A DNA stretch of 64,000 bases, from assembly GCA_949825025.1 (NCBI GenBank), contig OX463778.1, forward strand, positions 6,029,142 to 6,093,141, in the 5' to 3' direction. Below are positions 10,791 through 19,996 of the stretch, piece by piece (the first letter of the stretch is position 1; each line of letters starts with the position of its first letter). The notes under the pieces were generated by a model. The model did not search any database and had not been told where the DNA came from. It was given only the letters and a program-made list of their open reading frames with translations. The position numbers and the translations under genes are program-made. Source of the stretch: Siphlonurus alternatus (lineage: Eukaryota > Arthropoda > Insecta > Ephemeroptera > Siphlonuridae).

Positions 10791-13207
10791 GAGCCCCACC
10801 TTCTACGATTCGCTTTGCTGTTGCTGACGACTTTGTAATAAATGGTGACAAAAGAAAGTGGACCTACTCGACTCAGAGGTGCTGTATCTTCGCTTTATTT
10901 ATTATTTTTCATTACTATTTTTATTTATTTTTTATTTCTGTATATTTTTGATGCAAATATTTTTCACAACATGATTATTATCAAATCCAAGCCCCCTATT
11001 AAAACCCCTGCAATTTCTTCGAACCCGTTGAAACTTTTTTTGAAAAATTAAGACTGGCATTGCAAATGATCACTGCACACTGATTTGGGGCCTTTTCGTA
11101 AAGGCCCCCCAGCCCTAGTTATATACATTATATAAGTAAAAACAACATAATATAAAGTGTGTGCTTATTTAAATACAGGCTTCAAGTCAGCTGATTTTGC
11201 GGTGTAACCACCGTCCTAATATCCAAAGTATCGAAACCTATAAAAAAAAAAAAAACGAAAATTATTTTTTTGACATCAAAGAACTTTTTTAGAGAAAAAT
11301 AAAACTCTTGATTAATTATACTTAAGCCCTGCATGCTCGGAGTACTTTGAGCAAGTTTATGAACAAAAATCGTGACGTCATTTGCACTGCATTTCCTACT
11401 CCACCCTCTGAGCTGGTGTATTACCCGGTGTACTCCGAGCAAGGTTTACGAATAATATTTAGCTTTTATTAGTTAGAGGGAAAAAAAAATCTAACATGGT
11501 GGCTTATGGAGAAAATTCCCCAGCCGGGAAACACTTGAAGCCTCTTGAATTTAAGCAAGTGGTTATCATATTATACTGAGCAGATATCGGGGCATGAGTA
11601 ACATAGCCAAACATCGCCTATAGTAAAGAAATTATTATATAATATTCTAATATATTCTATAACTTGGTTTTCATCGGACACGTTCGGGTATCCTTTGGCT
11701 AGACTCGGTCAGAGAAATTCTTCGTTACAAACAACACACCAATGACTGAAGACGTTACAAACACGACGAAAACCATGTTAAATGTGAACCTGAGTATATA
11801 TACGGAAAAATAAGAAAATACCGCCCTTTGAAGTGAAAACGATGTAAATTTTCAAATCAACAAAATGTACCTGAGAGATGTACCTTTATGTCAGGTAGTG
11901 ATACATGGTCCGACCTGGCAGGCACGAGCGCCAGGTCAACCCCTGCCAGGTAATTTACAAATCGGGCGTTCACCCAAACTTTACATAATTTACCGTGCGC
12001 CATGTCATTGTTACCGTGGGGCTTTTGATTTTATAATAAAATGTCGTTATCAAGGCCGTAATAAAATTCTAATATCAAAGCCTTAAGGACATCAGTATAG
12101 GGGGATCATCATGCAACATTTGGGCAGGGCAAAGTAAAAAGGGACGTCACCTCTCAAAGATTAATTCCATCTTCTAAAAAAAATACATCATTCTCTATTC
12201 TAAAGACACGCAAACGATAAAAAAAAGTGACCACAAAAAAAAAGTTATAATATTTTATTTGTTCTTTTGTCTTTGAAACATTGCTATGGAGTAGCAACAA
12301 CTGGGCGGGGGGCCCTCCAACAGAGGGGGGCCCGGGCACGAGCCATCAGTAACTTATATAACATAGAAGCCGCCGCCACTGCCACTACTACTGCATGCAC
12401 GGCACTTGGGAGTGTTTTCAAGTGTTGTGTGAGCACGGTCCGAGTCTACCACATTTATTCCCACGCTAACAACATATTATACTGACCAACACTTAATATG
12501 CAAGACTATAACAATATTGACAAAACTATACAAACTAGCCGAGAAAACTTAATATTGTAATAAACCATTGTTTATAATTAATTATAACGTACTACCTTAT
12601 TAAATACAAAGTATGATGGTAGGGTTGTATTAAAGTTTACATTTATGTATACGCAGCAACGTTATTGTTAGTTAGCCCGTGCCTTAATGTTGTTTGCATG
12701 TTTAATTATAATTCAAGCTAACTGGAATATTATTTTACCTTTTATACCTGCTGCATGGACCTAATTAAAATAATAATTATGTAAAATCTTAAACTGACCA
12801 AGCATCAGAAAGTTAGAACACTGATTTTTAAGTGTAATATTAATAATATTATGTTCTTAGAAGAATAAATTGAAGTAAAATTAAAATATTAGACTTAAAA
12901 ACAAAGATTTTTATGTTTAAAATTAAAAATCAAAATTTTTAAGTCTTCATTCTGTTATTGTTACAGTTAACAATTCTCAATACTTAAAAAATCGAGACTT
13001 AAATGTGACCTTATCGCTTTGTGAATGCCCCCTATACATTATTTATATTAGGGAATTTAATACAAATCATCATTAATAATTATGTTTAAAATCAAGCATA
13101 TAAAATACCCTTTTAGTGCAGTGGGGTGATATAGCACTTGTTAATAAATAATGCACTTATAAGATGTGCATGCTTTACAGAATGTCATTCTCAATTCACT
13201 GATAATA
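10791..13207. other. Intergenic DNA
   Basis: No gene recognised. Noted: a CRE TGACGTCA at 11373; a small inverted motif CCTGGCAGG/CTGCCAGG near 11917-11950; GC-rich GGGGGGCCCTCC and GGGGGGCCCGGG at 12306-12336. The small ORFs here look like chance. Confidence 0.4.
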
Positions 13208-13409
13208 TGTACACTCGTCGCCTTGGAAAATTTCCTTTTTCCAGCCTTGTTAATTATCATATGTTATTCTTATGTGGCATGGTGATTAACAAAATGGCAG
13301 AAGGAAATTTCCTTTTTCCAGCCTTGTTAATTATCATATGTTATTCTTATGTGGCATGGTGATTAACAAAATGGCAAAAGGAAATTTTCCGAGGCAATAT
13401 AACTGTACA
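13208..13409. mobile_element. Palindromic TGTACA-ended foldback, copy 2, with internal 77-bp duplication
   Basis: TGTACACTCGTCGCCTTGG at the left is matched by CCGAGGCAATATAACTGTACA at the right. Between them a 77-bp segment starting TTTCCTTTTTCCAGCC is present twice in tandem (about 13231-13307 and 13308-13384), nearly identical. Confidence 0.85.
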
Positions 13410-13591
13410 ATAAACTTTCAATTATGCCGTATCAAAAATCGTCAAGATTTACTCAATATCATCATAATCTTCGATTGCATTTCATCTTACATTTCAATAA
13501 TTTTCATTCTACCATAAACTTGCAAATTTGGAACAGCTGATTAAAAACAAATGAAAATCAGAAAACAATTGCCTAAAATAATATAATAATA

Positions 13592-13738
13592 GTTGCGATT
13601 CACAAAGCAGTTAGCCATGCAGGTTTCTAACCATCACGTTTAACTATACCTGTTTTACGTGTTAAAACACCTAGTTCAATAAACGTGGTTAAGCTAAACG
13701 TGGTTAAAAACCTGGCTAACTGTTTTGTGAATCGCACC
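13592..13738. mobile_element. Foldback element, about 147 bp
   Basis: The left end TGCGATTCACAAAGCAGTTA, then GCCATGCAGG, is mirrored by the right end CCTGGCTAACTG, then TTTTGTGAATCGCA. The inner arms ACCATCACGTTTAAC and GTTAAGCTAAACGTGGT also pair. MITE-like, and only one copy was seen. Confidence 0.75.
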
Positions 13739-14335
13739 CAACATCATACATATAATTATAATAATATTTATATTAATAAGCAATTAACCCATATAGCACA
13801 TTTTCAACAAATATAATTTTAAAAGACAGAAATTAATATACTTTTACTGTAAATATGGTTATATTCGAGTGCTTTAATTTAAAATATTATATATTATAGT
13901 ACATAATATAAGTAGTATTGTGAAACAATATGCTACATAAATGTAATATACATTTACACAAATATACTAGAAAAAATAATTCCATAAATTATAATATAAC
14001 TTCAATAAAATTATTATAATATAAAACCAACTTCGTCATACCTACTATAATAAAATAGGTATAATATTATTATTTAAAAAGTTATTCAATAAGAATTAAA
14101 CATGATATACTACTGATCGTCCTTATAATATAAGAGTGCATGTGTTTGTGTAGTATGTCATGCGAGCAGGAAATCAAAGTGTCACGCACAGCCCTCCATA
14201 AAGCCACCATGATTATGCGTGTCTGGGGGGGGGGGACAGGTGGGGCCCGGGGTCCTCTGCTCGCGTGACGCTATCAAGAGACACGAAGCTCAAGACGCGT
14301 GAGCATGCCCAGCGAATTATGCAGATACAAAAGAA

Positions 14336-14339
<4 letters not shown>
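13739..14339. other. AT-rich intergenic DNA
   Basis: Low-complexity A/T sequence to about 14150, then GGGGGGGGGG near 14225. Nothing else recognised. Confidence 0.4.

Positions 14340-14431
<92 letters not shown>
14340..14431. repeat. (CT)n microsatellite
   Basis: About 92 bp of CT dinucleotide with one CCCT interruption. Overlapping Ser-Leu and Arg-Glu ORFs are artefacts of it. Confidence 0.97.
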
Positions 14432-14434
<3 letters not shown>

Positions 14435-15214
14435 TTTCCTCACATCGCCTGAAGCCTATATCTTATATATTCTACAGACCTATTGTTCTTATCCATTGTT
14501 TTTTTGTTTAAATAAAAAAAAAAGCCCATCACAACGTCTTGAGTATATAAAATTTTAAATTTGAATGTTTTTTTAATAAGGATGTAAATATACTTGTTTA
14601 TTTTTTTCACAGCCTAACGCTTTCTTATCAAATATATGTATTAAAAACAATAACTTGTACAGATGGCACTTGTAATATTATTATTTAATAAAACATCTGT
14701 TTTGCATGCTAAATAATATTTTAATAACTCAATTCATTTATTTAAAATTAAATCATCATAAAAATTATAATTTTTCACGAGTATTCATTTCATTGTTCCC
14801 ACTTTTATACAACGTCCTGTACATTTTATTACTCTGTCTTTATTAGTAGTGAGTTTGTGTCGAGAATATTTTATATTACAAAAATAATTTGATGAGTTTC
14901 TCTTGATATGGATTTAACGTAACTCGATCAAGAAAAAATAATGATTTTATAAGTAGTCTGCTTTATAAATTTATTTTAATATTATAGTTTTCTCTATATA
15001 ATATAATAATATACATGTTTGCATGAATAGGTTTAATATTCATTGACCAGGGCCAATGTTATCATCTTAAATTAAGGCATGGTAATGATTTTATGTAAGA
15101 CTGCTTTTTAATTTTATAATATAATTTTCACTTACAATACTATGTTTTATATTCGTTAACTACGGATAATGTAATTCTTATAAGGCGTCGTCAATGAATC
15201 CGTATTAAAAAATC
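14432..15214. other. AT-rich intergenic DNA
   Basis: No gene, RNA or repeat family recognised. Confidence 0.4.
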
Positions 15215-15479
15215 TCGGGTTGAAATAAATTTCATCTTTTATTCTCTTTTATACTCTCCTCTCGTCTTTTCTTCTCTTATTTTGTTATTTTGCATCATTT
15301 TAGAGAAAAAAAGACGAGATTACATATTTTTTCCTCTTCTTGAGGATAAAATGTTAAGAAATATTGACTTCATTTCATCCTCACTTTGAGCAAGGAGAAA
15401 TTAAGATGTGTTTTAAAGGTATAAAATGATTAGATTTAGACGTGTAAAGGATGAGTTGAAAACGTAATTTTTCAACTAT
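15215..15479 (+). mobile_element. CCCKAGTTGAAA MITE-like family, copy 2
   Basis: Near full length. It starts GGGTTGAAATAAATTTCATC and ends GTAATTTTTCAACTATA. The internal hairpin (CTCGTCTTTTCTTC opposite GAGAAAAAAAGACGAG) and the TCACTTTGAGCAAGGAG block are shared with the other copies. Confidence 0.85.
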
Positions 15480-15675
15480 ATAGAGGGCTTCCCTTCTTTG
15501 TCAGTCGATTCGTGGTAAAATTAAACATTTTAAAATGGTTAGACTGGGTGCTCTTTTCTTATATCTCCCAAAATTGTAAATAATTATTTCTGTCTATTGG
15601 AGTTGCAGTGCCAGCAAATGAGGTAGGAGTTCGTGCTGTTCAGAGGTGTACATTCTGGTGATATGAAATTGTCCA

Positions 15676-15692
15676 TGACCTCAAGGTGACCT
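15676..15692. promoter_or_regulatory. DR5-type nuclear-receptor-like site
   Basis: TGACCT, five bases (CAAGG), TGACCT. The overlap reads TCAAGGTGA, an FTZ-F1/ERR-like extended half-site. Motif match only; function not shown. Confidence 0.3.
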
Positions 15693-16337
15693 CGCCGTGT
15701 CATTGAGGTACACTTTGGGACACCATAAACGTCACCCTTGTGGGAATTATATATAATACAGCAACAAAATACAAATAAATGGAAGGCAATACTGCACTAA
15801 AAAATAAAGAATATTAATATTGATAACAAAAATAATATATATATATATATATAGTTATTTATACATAAAATTTTAATTAGTTATAATAAGTTGATTTTTA
15901 AAATTTTTGCCATTTCAGACAATTTTCAAGCTATTCGGTAAAATTCATATATATCTTTGAAACTTAATAAGAACAATTATTTTTTCGAAAGAAGCCGAAT
16001 TGTTTTTTTCAACCATACTTCGATTTTTTTTTTAACAGTGTTATTTAGTTATTCACAATTATACAAAACAATTTCTGTACATGCAGTAATGCTATAGTCT
16101 ACGAAACACTGTATACTCGTATAATAATTGAGTTTAGTTCAGAGCGGTCGATTCACGCACTCTCTCAGGGCATTATAAGGAATAATTCTCTATTATTATG
16201 TGTTACGCAGTTTTGAAATGTATTTAAAATTATTTTCACAATGTCTGAAATTATGTAAAAAATAAATTAATAGAAGAACCTTTATTCTTTCTTTATTAAA
16301 TTTACATTATGGTACATTATGGTACATTATTGACTAT
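15693..16337. other. AT-rich intergenic DNA
   Basis: Contains a (TA)n run at about 15835-15852 and an 11-bp tandem motif (GGTACATTATG) at 16303-16331. No gene recognised. Confidence 0.4.
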
Positions 16338-16480
<143 letters not shown>

Positions 16481-16494
16481 ATTTTTTTGTTGTT

Positions 16495-16853
16495 AAAAGC
16501 GGGCGTCCTGTTAGAGGACTGGAAGGGGTTGTTAGTCTTATTCCACCTATAAAGCTCGTTTAGAGTTGTATAAGAAGGGTTCCCTTTTTAGATCTGTGTC
16601 TGAGTGGAATAAGTTGCCTTGTAATGTAAAACTATGTGACGTTAAACAATTCCCTTCTCTTCTTAAAAATTATTATATTGTTAAAAATAGTTAGTAATAT
16701 AAGTTTGACTCTGGCTTATATTGCTTTAGCATGTTATGTATGTTTGCAGGTTAGCAGCCACTTACTGTGATATGGTGCCTTAGTGCCTTGCTTGCTACCT
16801 TCACCCATTATTTTTGTTCATAATGTGTGTATCTTGGGTGAAATAAATAAAAT
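16495..16853 (+). pseudogene. 5'-truncated LINE 3' end (ORF2 C-terminus + 3' UTR)
   Basis: From about 16549 to 16692 one frame reads KARLELYKKGSLFRSVSEWN, then KLPCNVKL and so on, to a stop at 16692. This is the FRSVSEWNKLP-type C-terminus typical of the last part of non-LTR retrotransposon ORF2. Just upstream the frame is broken (SLIPPIK lies in another frame), which indicates decay. A 3' UTR of about 150 bp follows and ends in an A-rich AAATAAATAAAAT tail, as expected for a target-primed insertion. It is a different family from the intact element downstream, whose ORF2 C-terminus is unlike this one. Confidence 0.65.
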
Positions 16854-17439
16854 ATTTCATATTTTTTATCTTATTTGAATGATATTTTATATAATAAGAA
16901 AATGGAATAGTATTTGCATTCATTAATATTAATTTCAACCAATATTTTATGTCACGTTTAACTTTAATGTGCATTCTTCTCTTTTTGAGCAATGTAACAA
17001 TTTTGAAAAACTACAATCCTGCATTTTTATTATATATTTTTTTAGGCATTTTATTTACTGCATGATTCAGAGCATCTGACAAGAAATTATAATATATTAA
17101 TACAAGTTTCAACAATTCCGAAACCATTACATCAAAACATATAGTACATATAAATAATATAATTATAATAAATAATGAATTAATCAAATCTTCCCCCTTA
17201 ATTTAAATAAATGCAAGAAAAATCCGACAAAATAATTATTATTTGCTTGTTTTTATGTAAAATTAGAATAACAGTCCTAGATCACCAATAACGCAAAGAG
17301 TTTGTTTATCCAATTTAAAGAAGCACCTTTCATATATATAGCATTCAAAATATTCAAATTATTATTTTCATTTTTCCAATAGCAAAAAGGTGTCATAATA
17401 ACATATGTAATAACATTATTTGTTTTTAATTGTTTATAA
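16854..17439. other. AT-rich intergenic DNA
   Basis: No gene recognised. The exact 5' boundary of the following retrotransposon is not visible. Confidence 0.4.
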
Positions 17440-17659
17440 AAACAAGGTAGGTGGCAGCACCTGAGAGCTTAACTACAATATTTTCACTGCTCCGTAATTT
17501 TTAAAGATTAACCTTTTTATCTATCATTTAATTAAAAAGAAAGTCTGTTCATCGGAAAGTTGAAGTTTTTTTCTATTAAGTGATACATTACTACTAAGTG
17601 TCCTGTGCATTGAACTTTAAATATAAAGGTGTGATAAATATTCTCTTGAGAACAACATC

Positions 17660-19996
17660 ATGACGGACCTACGCTCCATGCGTGCTACACCTCAGTTCTG
17701 CTCTCCGCTCGTACCACACTGGCCGCCACCTGCTAGAACTACACCGGAGGTTTTTAACTCACAATTTATTAATTATGATAAAAATAATTCTGATATACAT
17801 ATGTCCAATGAAAGCCTATCAAATGATCTGACTGTACATCCAATGTACAAATTAATTCAACATAATATTAAGGACTTATTTACTGACTTTAGAGAAGAAA
17901 TTAAATGCACTATTAAATTAATGTTAAATGAAAGAAATGGAATTTCTTCTGCAAATAACTTTAATAATGAGGGAAATTCAAATCATCAATGTCATATACA
18001 AACAGCTGATTATGACAGGTCACCAGTTCAATTCTCGCGACCTTGGAGGACGGCTGGTTACACAAAACAACGCCCACCTCAGCCGACGTCGTTCACTAGA
18101 GTGCCACAGCAGCAGCAGCAATCACGCCAGCAGCAGCAGCAACAATCTGAGCAATCACGCCAGCAGCAGACACGCCGGCAGCACGTTGTAAGTCAGTATC
18201 AACCTCGTCGCCCGCTCCAACACCAACTGAGCGCTCAGCGACCGCACCCTACCCAGCTGCCGCGCCAAAGCCAGGGTGCCCAATTGCGCCCCCCAAGACC
18301 TCCTTATAATCCGTGGGGTGCGACAGTACCAACATCAAACTCATTTTCAGTACTACAACATATTAATAATGAGTCTTTTCCGACTTTACATCAGAAAAAT
18401 ACCAATAACCATAATATAAAAAGAAAACACCAAAATTTCCGTTTCATTGAAAAGAAAGGAAATTTGTTTGACGCACCACCAGGCACATCCTACGCCCACT
18501 GCGTTGATAAAACATTTAAACAAGGACGTGGAGTTGCAACTCAATTTAAAAAAAAACATGGACAAACCCCTTTTTTAAAGAGTCAACTCAAAAATACTGG
18601 TGAAGTAGCTGTTTTATCTTCAGATGACAGTTTTATTTTCTACTTAGTTACTAAATCTGTCCATAACAGCTATCCTGACCACTCAAATATACTACTTGCA
18701 TTAAAAAATTTAAGAAATATCTGTGAGATTTTAAGTATAAAAAAACTCGCAATTCCTCGTTTAGCATGTGGCAGAGACGGTTTCAACTGGTCTACTATAA
18801 AACAAGACATTATTTCAGTGTTCAAAGATCTTGACATTGAAATTGTTGCTTATTATGGATGGAAGACATTAGCAAAGAAAGTTGCAAGTAATGATGATGA
18901 AACAGCTGTTAAAGAACTCTTTGAGGAATCAGCCCAATCTACTCTAGCAAACGTCATTACCGCTAGGGCCCCTCCTTCTAATAACCTGGCGGTCCTTGTA
19001 AGTTCCGGGCAATGCCAGACCTCTACCTTGCGAGAGAGTACCCGCCCCTCAATTGTCACGCCTGACATAGTGAGGGTGGAGGGACTGCCAGTGCCAGCCA
19101 CGAAGGAGCAGATGTCTAATACCCGGGGCGAGAAGTCAGGCCTCGCTCAGGTGAACGACGGTACCACCCCGGGCGAGGAGTCAGGCCTCGCTTCGGTGAA
19201 CGACGGTACCACCCCGGGCGAGGAGTCAGGCCTTGCTTCGGTGAACGACGGTACCACCCCGGGCGAGGAGTCAGGCCTCGTTTCGGTGAACGACGGTACC
19301 ACCCCGGGCGAGGAGTCAGGCCTCGCTTCGGTGAACGACGGTACCACCCCGGGCGAGGAGTCAGGCCTTGCTCCGGTGAACGACGGTACCACCCCGGGCG
19401 AGGAGTCAGGCCTCGCTTCGGTGAACGACGGTACCACCCCGGGCGAGGAGTCAGGCCTCGTTTCGGTGAACGACGGTACCACCCCGGGCGAGGAGTCAGG
19501 CCTCGCTCCGGCGAACGACGGTATTGCCCCGAGTGAGGAGTCAAGTCTTGTTTTGGTAAACAATAGTTTGCCTGAATCAGGACCACCCTTACCAGATCCT
19601 GTATGTTCTCTTGAATTGAATCAAGATATTATAGATCTGAACTCATTACATCCAAGACTCAAAGCTTTTTTACTAACGATTTTAGATAATAAATTCCAAT
19701 TTACAAATGATCTATTAAAAAATGATGAAACCGCTGCTAAGAAAAGTGCAATTAATTCAGAAAAATCAATTAATGAAATTTCATCTGTTGTCTCACCATC
19801 CATTATTAGTAAAAATGATACTATTAATGATAATGTTTTGAGTTCAAATGTTGATAATTTTAATCTGGCATCTCAATTGAAATCCCCCATTAAAAATTCT
19901 CAGGAAGATACACAATCTTCCCCTGTGAGATCACGGCTCCGTGCCAGTACACTAAACAGTATCTCCACCAAATTGCCCAACAAAAAAAAAACTTAA
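17660..19996 (+). CDS. LINE ORF1 protein with TARG1/OARD1-like macro domain
   Basis: 778 aa. Layout: N-terminal region with a possible helical stretch (about 55-95); a Gln/Arg/Pro-rich segment (about 150-220) with QQQQQQ runs; a macro domain at about 262-403; a linker; about ten 15-residue repeats GEESGLASVNDGTTP (490-639); a Ser/Asn-rich tail ending NKKKT. The macro domain matches the TARG1/OARD1 pattern: GNLFDAPP (cf. GDLF), AHCV, GRGVATQFKKKHG, GEVAVL, YLVTK, PRLACGRDGFNW. K332 (in VTK) and D373 (in GRDG) align with the TARG1 catalytic Lys84/Asp125 and keep the same 41-residue spacing. TARG1 removes mono-ADP-ribose from Glu/Asp; activity here is inferred. No CCHC knuckle, RRM or esterase motif was seen, so the RNA-binding part is unclear. 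The first ATG in the open frame was chosen. ORF1 ends in a TAATG overlap just before ORF2. Confidence 0.85.
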   Translation: MTDLRSMRATPQFCSPLVPHWPPPARTTPEVFNSQFINYDKNNSDIHMSNESLSNDLTVHPMYKLIQHNIKDLFTDFREEIKCTIKLMLNERNGISSANNFNNEGNSNHQCHIQTADYDRSPVQFSRPWRTAGYTKQRPPQPTSFTRVPQQQQQSRQQQQQQSEQSRQQQTRRQHVVSQYQPRRPLQHQLSAQRPHPTQLPRQSQGAQLRPPRPPYNPWGATVPTSNSFSVLQHINNESFPTLHQKNTNNHNIKRKHQNFRFIEKKGNLFDAPPGTSYAHCVDKTFKQGRGVATQFKKKHGQTPFLKSQLKNTGEVAVLSSDDSFIFYLVTKSVHNSYPDHSNILLALKNLRNICEILSIKKLAIPRLACGRDGFNWSTIKQDIISVFKDLDIEIVAYYGWKTLAKKVASNDDETAVKELFEESAQSTLANVITARAPPSNNLAVLVSSGQCQTSTLRESTRPSIVTPDIVRVEGLPVPATKEQMSNTRGEKSGLAQVNDGTTPGEESGLASVNDGTTPGEESGLASVNDGTTPGEESGLVSVNDGTTPGEESGLASVNDGTTPGEESGLAPVNDGTTPGEESGLASVNDGTTPGEESGLVSVNDGTTPGEESGLAPANDGIAPSEESSLVLVNNSLPESGPPLPDPVCSLELNQDIIDLNSLHPRLKAFLLTILDNKFQFTNDLLKNDETAAKKSAINSEKSINEISSVVSPSIISKNDTINDNVLSSNVDNFNLASQLKSPIKNSQEDTQSSPVRSRLRASTLNSISTKLPNKKKT
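19127..19576 (+). repeat. 45-bp minisatellite inside ORF1 (about 10 units)
   Basis: Nine units of exactly 45 bp (19127-19531) plus one degenerate unit (19532-19576), all in frame. Differences fall mainly at Ala/Val and Ser/Pro/Gln positions (GLAS, GLVS, GLAP). The tract is far more GC- and CpG-rich than the rest of the element. Long antisense open frames here merely mirror the repeat. Confidence 0.97.

Noticed and set aside
14213..14558. Arg-Glu and Ser-Leu repeat ORFs over (CT)n; likewise at 26205-26402 and 33994-34371
   Set aside because: Dinucleotide repeats read without stops. No flanking coding signal.
19116..19586. Long minus-strand ORFs (156 and 138 aa) of Arg/Pro- and Ser/Pro-rich repeats
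   Set aside because: They are the antisense reading of the in-frame 45-bp repeat of ORF1; a 45-bp period keeps all frames open once one unit is open.
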